A DNA stretch of 64,000 nt, taken from the NCBI GenBank assembly GCA_030612765.1, contig JAUWNG010000003.1, positions 1-64,000 of the forward strand. The letters are read 5' to 3'. Positions 49,486 to 59,294 of this stretch are shown here, in pieces. This DNA comes from Planctomycetota bacterium. Lineage in GTDB: Bacteria; Planctomycetota; Planctomycetia; Pirellulales; Thermoguttaceae. The translations under genes were made by a program, and so were the position numbers. Each line of letters begins with the position of its first letter. Position 1 is the stretch's first letter. Under the pieces are notes generated by a model that saw only the letters and a list, made by a program, of their open reading frames with translations, searched no databases and was not told the DNA's origin.

Positions 49486-50733
49486 CTAAATTCGTTTCAC
49501 AATCACCACCGAGTTGATGCCCAACATCCCGAACGAATTGTTCAGGATCGTATTGATTGTTCCCACTTCCCGTGGCCGGTTGGCCACCAGGCCGGGCAAC
49601 GCGCACTGCTGGTCGAGCCGGTCGAGATTGATCGAGGCGTGGCAGACGCCGTCGTCGAAGGCGGGCAAGTTGCCGGCCAGTTCCAACGCGCCGGCCGCGC
49701 CCATCGCGTGGCCGATGAAACTCTTCGTGTTGTTCATCAGCGTGTGACAGCCGTTGTCGCCCCACACCCGCCGCAGAGCTTGGCACTCCTGGGCGTCGCC
49801 GGAGACGGTGCTCGTGGCGTGCGTGCTGACGATGTCGATATCCTCGGGGTTCATTCCCGCCCGACGCAACGCCAAATGAATGCACTCGGCCTGCCGGCCG
49901 GGGTCGGGCAGGACGAAATCGGTCGCGTCGCTGTTCATCGCGTAGCCGGCGATTTCGCCGTGGATTTTCGCCCCTCGGGCACGAGCCGCGTCGAGCCGTT
50001 CGAGCACGAACATGCAACCGCCCTCGGCCACCACGATGCCGTTGCGATCGGCGTCGAACGGCCGTGAGGCCCTCTCGGGCAATTCGTGCTTGGCCAGTGC
50101 CCCTTGGCTGTTGAAGCTGGCGAAGATGCCGAAGGAGTGGATGCTTTCCGACACTCCGCCGCAGAGCGCGACGTCGCACTCCTCGAGCCGAAGCATCTGC
50201 ACGCCCTGGATAATGCCGGCGTTTCCGGCGGCGCAGGCCGCGCCGAGCGTGTAATGCGGCCCGGTGACGCCGAGGTTCAGCGAGATTTCGCCCGCCGGGT
50301 TGTTGGCCACCGTACGGGGGTTGTGGTGGTGCGACCAGTATTGGGTGTCGTAGTCGAAACCCTTGATGAGAAAGATTTCGTTCTCGGTCTCGACGTTGCC
50401 GTGTTCGGTCACGCCGACGTAGATGCCGACGGTCGAGCGGTCGACGTTTTCCCAATCCAGGCCGGAGTCGGCCACGGCCTCACGGGCGCAGAAGATACCG
50501 ACGCTTCCGGCGCGGGTTCCGCGTCGGACTTCCTTTCGCTTCTGATGGCGGAGTTCGTCGAAGTCGCATACCCCCGCCACGGTAGGGCCGAAGTAGCGTG
50601 TCTCGAAGGCACTCACACCGCTACGGCCTTCCAACAGCGCGTGGCGGAACTCGGGCAGGGAGTTCCCGTTCGGCGCGGAAAGACCCACGCCGGTAATCAC
50701 GATTCGCTGATGATCCGGCCGCTCGGTTGCCAT
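49486..50733 (-). CDS. beta-ketoacyl-ACP synthase (KAS II-like)
   Basis: A 415-residue condensing enzyme. The catalytic residues are in place: Cys167 (LGAACAAGNAG), His305 (VSTHATST), Lys337 and His342 (NTKSFIGHAMGAAG). The ATG at 50733 follows AAGGG, while the longer frame to 50835 adds unrelated sequence. The region before the Cys is longer than in FabF, with a YWSHHHNPRTVANN segment. It would elongate an acyl chain held by the neighbouring ACP. The set ketosynthase-ACP plus lipid-headgroup enzymes suggests a specialised lipid or polyketide-like product. Confidence 0.9.
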   Translation of the reverse strand: MATERPDHQRIVITGVGLSAPNGNSLPEFRHALLEGRSGVSAFETRYFGPTVAGVCDFDELRHQKRKEVRRGTRAGSVGIFCAREAVADSGLDWENVDRSTVGIYVGVTEHGNVETENEIFLIKGFDYDTQYWSHHHNPRTVANNPAGEISLNLGVTGPHYTLGAACAAGNAGIIQGVQMLRLEECDVALCGGVSESIHSFGIFASFNSQGALAKHELPERASRPFDADRNGIVVAEGGCMFVLERLDAARARGAKIHGEIAGYAMNSDATDFVLPDPGRQAECIHLALRRAGMNPEDIDIVSTHATSTVSGDAQECQALRRVWGDNGCHTLMNNTKSFIGHAMGAAGALELAGNLPAFDDGVCHASINLDRLDQQCALPGLVANRPREVGTINTILNNSFGMLGINSVVIVKRI

Positions 50734-50926
50734 CGAAATCCCTTCTTTTGCCAAACTAGATAAGCTACCCGGTCGCCGACCGATTGACAAGCGGTCCCGT
50801 GGCGGATAGAAGGCGGTTCTCGCCGGGGGATACATTACCCGCCGCCGAGAAAGTTAAGAAAAAACCATCGCCCGGCGGCAAATCATCGGTCCCCGGCAAC
50901 GAATAGATGTTAAGGGCGCGATTTAC

Positions 50927-51601
50927 GTGTGCGAGGGGACAGTCCACAACCACATTGAGGAAGGGCAACGCGGATTGAACGCCAAAGACATCGAACTACT
51001 CGTTTGGAAGAACAACGTCCAACAAATCATCTTTGGGATAGCGATGGTGGCCGGATCGGTGATTCTTTGGCCGCTCTCGTATTGGATTTTTTACTTCCTG
51101 TTCCGCTTTTTCTTAGTACTGCTCGACGTTGGGAACTCCGGCACGATCAGTTGTTGCCTGGCCTGGGGAGGGATTATTCTCCTGGTTGTCGAGGGGTATT
51201 GGTACTATCGGGCCGGCCTTGATCTTCATGACTCCAGCCGATCGGAATATGCCCGAAACGCCACGGGGGGGATCGGTAGCGGGCAGACGGCCAGCCTCGC
51301 GATGTTCGGCATCTCCAACCCGATGGGCTTGGCTTTCATTGTCTCGCAGGTGCTCTTTTGCGCTCCGACGATGACTATTTCGGCCGTCAGGACATTCAAG
51401 TCGTTTATCCGAACGACGCCCGAGTCCTTTGAGCAGGCCGCCAGTGTGTATAGCGATCTGGCGCGGCATAGGAAGTGGATACCGGCTTCCGAATATCGCC
51501 AAAACATGGCGGGCGTAATGTTGCTCGATCGGCTGAAAATGATCTGGAAGGAATCGAAAGAAGGAACAATGCAACTCCGTATTCCGCCCGGCGAGGGATA
51601 G
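50927..51601 (+). CDS. membrane protein of unknown function
   Basis: A 224-residue protein with two long hydrophobic segments (about residues 35-70 and 75-100) and an uncharacterised C-terminal part with GIGSGQTASLAMFG and an amphipathic segment containing WIPASEYRQNM. No domain recognised. The GTG at 50927 is taken from the frame; a TTG further in is possible. It stands alone between opposite-facing genes, with a GGGGACAGTCC repeat fragment at its 5' end. Confidence 0.6.
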   Translation: MCEGTVHNHIEEGQRGLNAKDIELLVWKNNVQQIIFGIAMVAGSVILWPLSYWIFYFLFRFFLVLLDVGNSGTISCCLAWGGIILLVVEGYWYYRAGLDLHDSSRSEYARNATGGIGSGQTASLAMFGISNPMGLAFIVSQVLFCAPTMTISAVRTFKSFIRTTPESFEQAASVYSDLARHRKWIPASEYRQNMAGVMLLDRLKMIWKESKEGTMQLRIPPGEG

Positions 51602-51643
51602 CAGCACGCCGGCTAAACATAGGCGAGAAACGCCGGTTGGATA

Positions 51644-52636
51644 TTACTTATCCAACTCGAAGCGGAACTGGCTGCCGGGATCCGACAGGTAACTGTCGTA
51701 TAGCGGCGAGTACGACTTGGCCTGGACCGTTTTGCCGTCTGGCAGGAACTCGAGGATCCGCAGGTATCCCTCGCCGCCGAGTTCCCGCGATTGGTAATCG
51801 ACCAGCATTTGGTGCGTTTTCTTTTCCTTGTCGTTAAGGCTGGTCAGAAACCCTCGGCCGCTGCCGATGTGGCCGCAGACGACCAGCGCGACGTTGTTCT
51901 TACGGACCAGTTTTTCCCAGAGCTCCTCGCCGTCGTTGGCCGAGGTGTTGCAGGGATAGCCGTGTGGAGAAGCCACCTGCTTTTTTTCCTTCTCGGCGAA
52001 GTTGTAGCGGGCGCCGTTCTGGTACAGATAGGCGTGGGTCACGAAGATCGCCTTCCGGTCGGGATGTTTCGCCAGCACTTCGTTGGCCCAGACGACGGTC
52101 TCGTCGCGGGGCGCCCATTCCAAGGCCAGCACGATCCAATCGGTCCCGCCGGCCGAGAAGAGGTGATAGCTGTTGCACATATCGTCGTTCATCGCCCCGC
52201 CGAAGGTCGGCCAATCCTTGTATTTCGAGAGCGGAAAATACTCATTCAATCTCGTGCGGCGGTCGGCCAGCGCGTGGTAGTCGTGATTGCCGGGAACCAG
52301 CGCGTAGGGCACCCGTCCGTCCAGTTCGCTCATGGCCTCTTGCGAACGTTGCCATTCAAACTTTTTGCTGTTGTTGGTGATGTCGCCCAAGTGCAGCACG
52401 TAGCGGATGTTGTACTTGTCCTTGTTTTTGGCGATCCAGTGCGTTTGCATCGTGAACAGCCCCGGATAATCCTCGGCGTACATCTGCGTGTCTGGCAGAA
52501 GCACCAAGGACCACGAACCGGGCACGAAATCGGGCGTCTTCCGCGGCGTTTGCCCGACGGCCACCGAAACGGCCAACAACGACACCGCCACGGTTAATAT
52601 CACCAGCCCATGCAGAAACTTGCGGTTGCGAAACAT
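51644..52636 (-). CDS. secreted calcineurin-like metallophosphoesterase
   Basis: A 330-residue exported phosphoesterase: signal peptide (LHGLVILTVAVSLLAVSVAVGQ), then the metal-binding motifs DTQMY, HLGDITNN, PGNHDYH, FVTHAY and VVCGHIGSGRG. ATG 52636 follows GGAGAA. The mature protein ends with a short beta segment rather than a PEP-CTERM anchor. It probably hydrolyses phosphomonoesters or diesters outside the cell. No functional link to its neighbours is evident. Confidence 0.88.
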   Translation of the reverse strand: MFRNRKFLHGLVILTVAVSLLAVSVAVGQTPRKTPDFVPGSWSLVLLPDTQMYAEDYPGLFTMQTHWIAKNKDKYNIRYVLHLGDITNNSKKFEWQRSQEAMSELDGRVPYALVPGNHDYHALADRRTRLNEYFPLSKYKDWPTFGGAMNDDMCNSYHLFSAGGTDWIVLALEWAPRDETVVWANEVLAKHPDRKAIFVTHAYLYQNGARYNFAEKEKKQVASPHGYPCNTSANDGEELWEKLVRKNNVALVVCGHIGSGRGFLTSLNDKEKKTHQMLVDYQSRELGGEGYLRILEFLPDGKTVQAKSYSPLYDSYLSDPGSQFRFELDK

Positions 52637-52833
52637 AAGTTGTTCTCCGTTTCCAATTGTGGCTTGCGCAATTATGGTCAACGCCGCGGTTGTCCCCCAG
52701 TTTACACGAACATGACGCCGTTTTCAACATACTGCGCGTCAAATCAATGTTTAGCGGCCGTCGGCACACGGCGGCCTGCGGCGGAACACGGATCGCCGTG
52801 CCGGCGGTCGCTAAACGAACACGTCATCGGCCG

Positions 52834-53277
52834 TCATTCCTCCGACAGGGTAACCACCGTGAACCAAAAATCCTTGATGGACTGGACCACTTTTATGAAT
52901 TGATTAAATTCCACCGGCTTGGTGATGTAGCAGTTGGCGTGTAGATTGTAGGTTTTCAGCACGTCCTCTTCGTTCTTGGAAGTGGTCAGGATTACCACGG
53001 GGATGCGTTTCAGCGAACCGTCGGTCTTGATTTCCCGCAGGACTTCGCGGCCGTCCTTGCGGGGCAGGTTGAGGTCCAGCAGGATCAGGTCCGGGCGCGG
53101 CACGTCGGCGTAATCGCCGCGCCGGTAGAGGAAATCCAAGGCCTCCACTCCGTCCTCGACCGCCCAGAGGCGATTCCGTATTTTCGCGTCGCGGAACGCT
53201 TCCTTCGTCAAGCGCACGTCCGGTTCGCTGTCCTCGACCAACAGAATCTCGATGGGCCTTGCCGATATGATGTCCAT
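52834..53277 (-). CDS. CheY-like response regulator (Rcp1-type)
   Basis: A 147-residue single-domain receiver: acidic pair Glu15/Asp16, phospho-acceptor Asp68 ([13 protein letters not shown]), Thr98 and Lys120 (CYITKP). It lacks an output domain, like Rcp1 partners of phytochrome-type kinases. It starts 15 bases after the histidine kinase gene with a GGAGG site, so the two form an operon. Its target must be another protein, possibly a phosphorelay protein. Confidence 0.93.
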   Translation of the reverse strand: MDIISARPIEILLVEDSEPDVRLTKEAFRDAKIRNRLWAVEDGVEALDFLYRRGDYADVPRPDLILLDLNLPRKDGREVLREIKTDGSLKRIPVVILTTSKNEEDVLKTYNLHANCYITKPVEFNQFIKVVQSIKDFWFTVVTLSEE

Positions 53278-53292
53278 GGAACTCCTCCGGGA

Positions 53293-55695
53293 TTACCGAA
53301 TTGTGAAGTAGAAAGTGGTCCCTTGATCGGGTTGGGAATCGATCCAGATTTTTCCGTCGTGGCGTTCGACGATGCGTTTGCAGACGGCCAGCCCGATGCC
53401 GTTCCCCTTGTATTTTTGTCGCGTGTGCAGCCGTTGGAAGATCACGAAGAGTCGGTCCCAGTATTGCCGATCGATGCCGATGCCGTTGTCGCGCACGGCG
53501 AAGAGCCAATGGTCGTCCTCGCGTCGCGCCGAAACGTCGATCTCCGGGCGGCGATCGCTGCGGAACTTGACGGCGTTGCCGATCAGGTTCTGGAACAATT
53601 GGACCAATTGGGTTTCGTCGCCACGGACCTCCGGCAGCGAGTCGTGCGTGACGACCGCGCCGCTCTCCTCGATCACGGCATTCAGGTTCGACAACGCACA
53701 ATCCAATACCGCGCCCAGGCCGATATTACGAAATGGCTTGCCGCGGGTCCCCACGCGGGAGAAGTCCAGTAGATCGGTTATCAATTGCTGCATCCGCGTG
53801 ACGCCCTCGACGACGTAATGGATAAACTGGTCGGCGTCGGCGTCGAGTCGGTCCTTGTACCTCCGCTCGATCAACTGCACGTAACTGCCCACTACCCGCA
53901 GCGGCTCCTGAAGGTCGTGCGAGGCGACGTAGGCGAACTGTTCCAGCTCTTCGTTGGAGCTGGCCAACTGATCGGTCGTCCGGCGGAGCCCTTTCTCGGC
54001 TGCTTTGCGCTCGGCGATCTCCTTTTCCAATTCCCTGTTGACCGATTCCAATTCCGCCGTCCGTAGGGCTACCATTTCCTCCAAATGCTCGCGGTGCCTG
54101 GCCAGTTCTTCCTCGACTTGTTTCCGTTCGGTGATATCGGTGCAGGTTCCGATCCATTCGCGGGTATTGCCGTCATTGTCCATCACGGGTACGCCGCGGA
54201 CGGCGAAGGTGCGGAACTGTCCGTCGTGCCGTCTTATGCGGTATTCGGTGTCGTATAGGGTGCGTGTTTCGACCGCCCGCCGCCAGATTTCCCTGGCCCG
54301 CTGCCGGTCGTCGGGATGGAGCGAATCGTTCCATCCCGACCCCAACACTTCCTGCTTGCTCTGTCCGGTGAAGGCCCGCCACGAAGGAAGGTCCACGACT
54401 GCCTCGCCGTTGGCGTCGCTGGTCCACACGATTGACGTGGTGGCGATCGTCAGTGAGCGGTAGCGTTGTTCGCTTTCCTGCAAGGATCGTTCGGCGTGAA
54501 TCCGCTCGTGGGCCTCGTCTTCCAAACACCGAACGGTCGTCGCAAGTTCGGCCGTCCGCTCGCGGACGCGCCGATCGAGAGCCGCGTTGGCCGCTTCCAG
54601 TTCCCGCCGGGCGTATTGGAGCGAGGCGCCCATCTGATTGAAAGAGATCGCCAGATCGGCGAGTTCCCGGACTCCCGCCCCTTCGATAGAATGTCCCAAT
54701 TCCCCTTTGCCTATGGCGACGGCTTGTGTCTGCAAGCGTCGCAGTTGGCGGATCAGGCCGCCGCTGACCTTTGCCGCGATGAGCACCGAGCCGATCGCCA
54801 CCAGCAAGTTCAATCCGCCGGCGATCCACAGTCCCGTGTAGACGTCCGACATGGCCGTGCTTACCGGCAGGCCCGCGCCCGCCACCCAGCCGATGTCCCG
54901 AACGGGGACGCGAGCCGAAATGTACGCTTCGCCGTCGGTCGGCATCCGAAGCGTCCCCGACTTCGCCAAGTTGGTTTCGAGCGCGGCGGCCAGCAGCGGA
55001 TCCTTATCGCGCCGGTTTTCATGGCCGGTCGTTTTTGAGTTGGTGTCGTAGGCCAACACGCCTCGACGGTCGAACAGAGTAAAGACCGTGTCGTCGGTTT
55101 TACCGCGATGAAGCCCGGCAACGCGGTTCTTCAGGCTGCTGGCCGTGATAATGGCGCAGACCACGCCGTGAAGCGAGCCGTCGGGTTCGTCGACGCGGCA
55201 GGCGACAACAAAAGCCAGCTCGCCGCTGCCCCGGTCCCATAGAACGTTGCTAATCGCCCAGGGACGGCCCGCGAGCAATTCCTGGAAATATGGCCTGTCG
55301 GCAGTATCCACGCCGATCGCTTTTTCCTGACTCGACGCGAGAATCTTTCCCTCCGCGGAGACCCAATTTATCAAACGGACCGAGTGATACTGTTGGGCGG
55401 CGGTGGCGAGAAACGAGTTGGCCTGACGGGGATCGTAGGGCTTTAGGCCAAGCAGCGCCGCGCCGATCGCCGTCTCTTGTCGACGCACGTCAAAGACGTA
55501 CGCTTTGAAGGTCGCCGTCAACGCCCGGGCCTGCTCCAGGTTGGACTGTTCTTGCTGCGTCCAGCGGCTGAAGTACCAAGCCGTGTATATGCCCGCTTGC
55601 ACGGCCAGCAACGGCATAAGCACCACCAGCACCAGCAGTACCAGCGTGCCGCGCATGGTAACCGGGAATCGTCGATGGCCGGCGGCGTGGATCAC
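53293..55695 (-). CDS. membrane histidine kinase (dCache-HAMP-PAS-HisKA-HATPase)
   Basis: An about 800-residue sensor: membrane helix (RGTLVLLVLVVLMPLL), a periplasmic dCache-like domain (NWVSAEGKILASSQ ... RPYFQELL), second helix, HAMP (about residue 345 on), coiled coil, PAS domain with ITERKQVEEELARHREHLE, then the dimerisation helix with VASHDLQEPLR and a C-terminal ATPase with NAVKFR, DNGIGID and GNGIGLAVCKRIVERH. The GTG at 55695 follows GGGGGG; ATG 55656 is possible. It likely senses a small extracellular ligand and phosphorylates the receiver next to it. Confidence 0.9.
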   Translation of the reverse strand: MIHAAGHRRFPVTMRGTLVLLVLVVLMPLLAVQAGIYTAWYFSRWTQQEQSNLEQARALTATFKAYVFDVRRQETAIGAALLGLKPYDPRQANSFLATAAQQYHSVRLINWVSAEGKILASSQEKAIGVDTADRPYFQELLAGRPWAISNVLWDRGSGELAFVVACRVDEPDGSLHGVVCAIITASSLKNRVAGLHRGKTDDTVFTLFDRRGVLAYDTNSKTTGHENRRDKDPLLAAALETNLAKSGTLRMPTDGEAYISARVPVRDIGWVAGAGLPVSTAMSDVYTGLWIAGGLNLLVAIGSVLIAAKVSGGLIRQLRRLQTQAVAIGKGELGHSIEGAGVRELADLAISFNQMGASLQYARRELEAANAALDRRVRERTAELATTVRCLEDEAHERIHAERSLQESEQRYRSLTIATTSIVWTSDANGEAVVDLPSWRAFTGQSKQEVLGSGWNDSLHPDDRQRAREIWRRAVETRTLYDTEYRIRRHDGQFRTFAVRGVPVMDNDGNTREWIGTCTDITERKQVEEELARHREHLEEMVALRTAELESVNRELEKEIAERKAAEKGLRRTTDQLASSNEELEQFAYVASHDLQEPLRVVGSYVQLIERRYKDRLDADADQFIHYVVEGVTRMQQLITDLLDFSRVGTRGKPFRNIGLGAVLDCALSNLNAVIEESGAVVTHDSLPEVRGDETQLVQLFQNLIGNAVKFRSDRRPEIDVSARREDDHWLFAVRDNGIGIDRQYWDRLFVIFQRLHTRQKYKGNGIGLAVCKRIVERHDGKIWIDSQPDQGTTFYFTIR

Positions 55696-55838
55696 GAAAT
55701 ACCCCCCATTTGACCTCTCGATTCTCACAGTGTACCAAGTGACCGGAAATTTATTAGCCGGTATCCTCAATAATCCCGAGGATGTCCGAAATTTCGTCCA
55801 TTTCTCGACTTTTCACTGATTCCTGGTTCCCACGCTCT

Positions 55839-55957
55839 GAGGTTGTGAATTTTTCAAATTGGCGCCATCACGACCACAATTCGTAGGGTGCGTGAAACGC
55901 ACCATGTGCTACCGGTTGTGGTGCGTTTCACGCACCCTACAAAAAATTCACAACCTC
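55839..55957. repeat. nested palindrome with TAGGGTGCGT-type core
   Basis: Outer arms GAGGTTGTGAATTTTT (55839-55854) and its complement (55941-55957), inner arms GTAGGGTGCGTGAAACGC... (55883-55904 and 55919-55940, perfect over 22 bases), with a 14-base loop. The rest of the 55696-56068 gap is not coding. Confidence 0.9.
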
Positions 55958-56068
55958 TCTGCGTCGCCTGTCGCTGGTTCCCTTGACCCGCTTATGTTGC
56001 TTTTTTCGGATGTGCGACTTGCTCTCCGAATGCCGATAAAAACGATATGCGGGATTACACATAGGCTC

Positions 56069-57613
56069 ATGAGCGTGTCGCAAAACAAAATGCGTAGTGC
56101 ATTTGCTTTATTTTTCGTTGTCTTGTTTGCCGTCGGGGGGTGTGTATCGCCCGGCGAGTATTTCCGCAACGACCTGAAGGTCGGCCCTAACTACTGCCCC
56201 CCCCAGGCAGCCGCCGCAAAGGACTGGATCGACGCCGCCGATAGCCACGTCAGCAGTGAGCCGGCCGATCTGGCCCGATGGTGGTCGATTTTCCACGACC
56301 CCAAGCTGGACGCCCTCGTCCAGACGGCCGTCCGGCAGAACCTCACGCTGCGCGAGGCGGGCTACCGTGTGCTCCAAGCCCGCGCGGCCAGGGCCATCGC
56401 CAGCGGAAACCTCTTCCCGCAACAGCAAGATGCCTTCGGTTCCCAGGCCCGAAACGCCGCCGGCATTGCCGCGGCCAACACCCAGTTTCTCACCGAGCGG
56501 TTCTACGATCAGTGGGACGCCGGATTCAATCTGGCCTGGGAACTCGATTTCTGGGGTCGCTTCCGTCGGGCGATCGAAGCGGCCGACGCCGACCTGGACG
56601 CACGGGTCGCCAACTACGATCAGGCGATGGTTACGCTTCTGGCCGATATCGCGTCCACCTACGTCGAAATCCGCACGCTACAGCAGCGAATCGTGCTGAT
56701 CCGGGAAAACGTAAAACTTCAACGGGAAACGTACATCATCGCCGACGCGCGGTTTCGCGGCGGTCAGGTGAGCGAGTTGGACGTGGATCAGGCCATCAGC
56801 ACGCTGTCCCAAAACGAGGCCCGTATCCCGAGGCTCAAATTGCAGCTCCGCGAGGCGTCGAACCGGCTTTGCGTGTTGCTCGGAGTGCCGCCGGTCGATT
56901 TGAGGGCGATGCTGGGCACCGGGCCGATCCCCGCCGCGCCGTCGGAGGTGGTCGTCGGCGTCCCCGCCGATCTGTTGCGGCGTCGCCCCGACGTTCGCCG
57001 CGCCGAACGCGAGATTCAGGCGCAAAGCGCGCGGGTCGGCATCGCCACCGCGGAACTCTATCCGCACATCGGCATCACCGGCACGCTCGACTATTCGGCC
57101 CAAAACTTCGACGACCTGTTCAGCAATCGCGCGTTTCAGGGTGGGATCGGTCCCTCGTTCCGATGGAACATTCTGAACTACGGCCGGCTGTTGAACTACA
57201 TCCGGCTGCAAGACGCCAAGCTGGCCGAGCGAATCGTTTCCTATCAGCACCTCGTATTGCAGGCCAACGCCGAGGCGGAAAACGGGATCGCGCGGTTTCT
57301 ACGCGGCCGGCAGCGCACGCAATGGCTCAACAAGAGCGTCGTCGCCTCGCAAAAGGCGGCGAAAATCGCCATCGCACAGTATAAAGGCGGACTGATCGAC
57401 TTCAATTGGGTCGCCATTGTCGAGCAGAACCTCGTCAACCAGCAAGAGTTGCTGGCCCAATCGCAAGGCGACACGACGCTGGGGCTGGTCCAGACATACC
57501 GCGCGCTGGGCGGCGGATGGCAGAGCGCCTACGAGTCGTCGTCGGTCATTCCGGCATCGGTCGTCGAACCGATTCCCGCGCCGCTCGAACGGTTGCCGCC
57601 GGTCGGGCCATGA
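56069..57613 (+). CDS. RND efflux outer-membrane factor lipoprotein (NodT/OprM family)
   Basis: A 514-residue outer-membrane channel protein. A lipobox-like AVGGC follows the hydrophobic FALFFVVLF; the body contains the two OEP repeats with typical starts (LARWWSIFHDPKLDALVQTAVRQNLTL and a second half ending PADLLRRRPDVRRAEREIQAQSARVGIATAELYP). It would form the outer channel for the RND pump encoded on the other strand at 59295-64000. The start is ATG 56069 or ATG 56090; the longer frame to 55859 reads through repeats. Not in the pump operon. Confidence 0.88.
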   Translation: MSVSQNKMRSAFALFFVVLFAVGGCVSPGEYFRNDLKVGPNYCPPQAAAAKDWIDAADSHVSSEPADLARWWSIFHDPKLDALVQTAVRQNLTLREAGYRVLQARAARAIASGNLFPQQQDAFGSQARNAAGIAAANTQFLTERFYDQWDAGFNLAWELDFWGRFRRAIEAADADLDARVANYDQAMVTLLADIASTYVEIRTLQQRIVLIRENVKLQRETYIIADARFRGGQVSELDVDQAISTLSQNEARIPRLKLQLREASNRLCVLLGVPPVDLRAMLGTGPIPAAPSEVVVGVPADLLRRRPDVRRAEREIQAQSARVGIATAELYPHIGITGTLDYSAQNFDDLFSNRAFQGGIGPSFRWNILNYGRLLNYIRLQDAKLAERIVSYQHLVLQANAEAENGIARFLRGRQRTQWLNKSVVASQKAAKIAIAQYKGGLIDFNWVAIVEQNLVNQQELLAQSQGDTTLGLVQTYRALGGGWQSAYESSSVIPASVVEPIPAPLERLPPVGP

Positions 57614-57974
57614 TGACTCGTTCCCATGCTCCGCATGGGAACGCACTGCCCGGACGCTCCGCGTCCGCGGGATGTGGGTAACAACTGGGTAGCACGTCCC
57701 TAAGCGAAGCGAAGTCGAGTAGGGTGGGGCTTCGTTTCGCTCGACCCACCCTACGTTCCTTTCCTTGAGGCGTATCACAAGCCACTCAAGTCTGCCAATG
57801 GTGATGACCGAGTGGGTATCATGCTTCAGGGCGTCGATAAGGAGCGAATTCCATTGTCTGCGACTATCGAAGGCCGTAACGAATAGGATATAATAAGCGG
57901 CTCCTACGGACGCGCTATCGCGCGCCGCAGAACTGTGCCGTTATGTCGCAAAGGGAACTAGGATAAAAATAGAT
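57614..57974. other. 361-bp gap rich in palindromes
   Basis: Hairpins at 57619-57643 (CGTTCCCATG/CATGGGAACG), 57651-57667 and 57719-57754 (GTAGGGTGGG/CCCACCCTAC), then an AT-rich segment with TATAAT at 57889-57894 that may be the -10 box of the next gene. No coding frame is credible. Confidence 0.7.
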
Positions 57975-58877
57975 ATGTTTGAAAATCGACCATCTGTGTT
58001 TATCGGTTCTTCAACCGAAGGTTTGCCGATTGCTGAAGCAATACAGGTAAACCTTGACCATGCCTGCGAAATCGTGATTTGGAGCCAAGGTGTCTTTGGA
58101 TTAAGCAGCAATACTTTGATATCGTTGGTTGAACGGCTGCCAGACTTCGATTTTGCGATCCTTGTCCTTACACCAGACGATCTGGTGCAGAGTAGGGGCG
58201 ATACTCAACAGTCACCACGCGACAATGTGCTTCTCGAACTTGGGCTCTGCATTGGTGCTCTTGGACGCCAACGGACGTTTGCCGTATTCGATAGGACATC
58301 AAATATCAAGATTCCCTCCGACTTGGCTGGTGTAACCCTTGCAAATTACCAACCGCACTCAGATGGAAATCTTCAAGCGTCGCTTGGCGCCTCCTGCACA
58401 ATAATCAAAGCAGCAATCCAGAAGCTTGGTGTTAAACCGCAGCGCTCGCCAGAAACCGAAATCAATCAAAACACGCAATTCCAAATTATCCACGATTTGC
58501 TGGACGATTCCATAGAACAGCTTTTCATATTGATGGACGAAAGGAACATTGTGGTACAACGTGACAACATGTTTGGACTGGGGCTGCGATACCAATTCAG
58601 CAAACATAACGGCAGCGCTGGTAAGGGATCTTTGTCCGTCAATGATATGTGCCGCAAGATGCCGGACGCAGGACTCTTGCAGCAAGACCTACGAAACAAC
58701 GTAAGCCTGACTGATCGTGGTAAACAATTCGTTGATTGGTTAATCGAACGCGGTCACAAGGCCGAGTATTTCAGTTCCGACATTGGTGGATGGGGCAATC
58801 CACCTGATGGTTGGCCCGACATGTGGAGTTTGTCACCGCCATTGGGACCTGGTGATGTGCCCGGTAAGTCGACATAA
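57975..58877 (+). CDS. TIR-like (Cap12/PF10137-type) nucleotide-binding defence protein
   Basis: A 300-residue protein whose first 125 residues match the bacterial TIR-like domain: RPSVFIGSSTEGLPIAEAIQ, VLTPDD and SPRDNVLLELGLCIG with the probable catalytic Glu88. Related proteins (for example the TIR part of Cap12) cleave NAD+ as anti-phage effectors. The C-terminal 130 residues are unlike STING; they include a helical stretch and a winged-helix-like end (LTDRGKQFVDWLIERGHKAEYF). The gene is more AT-rich than its surroundings and is flanked on both sides by palindromic repeats, consistent with horizontal transfer. No partner cyclase gene is seen. Confidence 0.8.
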   Translation: MFENRPSVFIGSSTEGLPIAEAIQVNLDHACEIVIWSQGVFGLSSNTLISLVERLPDFDFAILVLTPDDLVQSRGDTQQSPRDNVLLELGLCIGALGRQRTFAVFDRTSNIKIPSDLAGVTLANYQPHSDGNLQASLGASCTIIKAAIQKLGVKPQRSPETEINQNTQFQIIHDLLDDSIEQLFILMDERNIVVQRDNMFGLGLRYQFSKHNGSAGKGSLSVNDMCRKMPDAGLLQQDLRNNVSLTDRGKQFVDWLIERGHKAEYFSSDIGGWGNPPDGWPDMWSLSPPLGPGDVPGKST

Positions 58878-59294
58878 TAAATCGCTAGCGGGTGTCACTG
58901 CTGGCTTGTCCAGCAGTGCCGTTCGGGACAGCGCATTGTTGCGGAGGATTGAACAAGTAATATCGAGCAAATCGTTGCTGGAAAACAGGCCCGTTCACGG
59001 GCGTTTCCGCGGCAGCGGTATTAGGCCCGGCATTTATGCCGGGTTGGTGAAGCGGCGTCCCGTTTGTTTTCTTTGTCACGCCCGTTCACGGGCGTCCTCG
59101 ATGTTGCGGCGGCATGGAGAGAGGAGCCCCGTGAACGGGGCTGACAACCGATGACCGTGGTGTTGCTCATCTCACCCGGCGTAAACGCCGGGCCTATTAC
59201 CGCCTTCGGCGGAAAGGGTCGTAAACGACCCTCTCGACTGGTCCTGACGTAATGTCGTCGAGCAATCGTAGGCCGGGTTGCAACCCGGCGATAA
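58878..59294. repeat. cluster of short palindromic repeats
   Basis: At least nine perfect hairpins in about 420 bases: 58896-58918, 58989-59002, 59026-59043, 59078-59095, 59125-59142, 59175-59192, 59200-59212, 59215-59232, 59272-59289, with a tenth at 59299-59316 reaching into the pump gene. Arm sequences differ (CCCGTTCACGGG, CCCGGCAT, GCCGGGTTG and others). They look like REP-type elements; spacing and sequence are not those of a CRISPR array. Confidence 0.85.

Noticed and set aside
58878-59294. possible CRISPR array
   Set aside because: The palindromes differ from one another and there is no constant repeat with unique spacers of equal length; no cas genes nearby.
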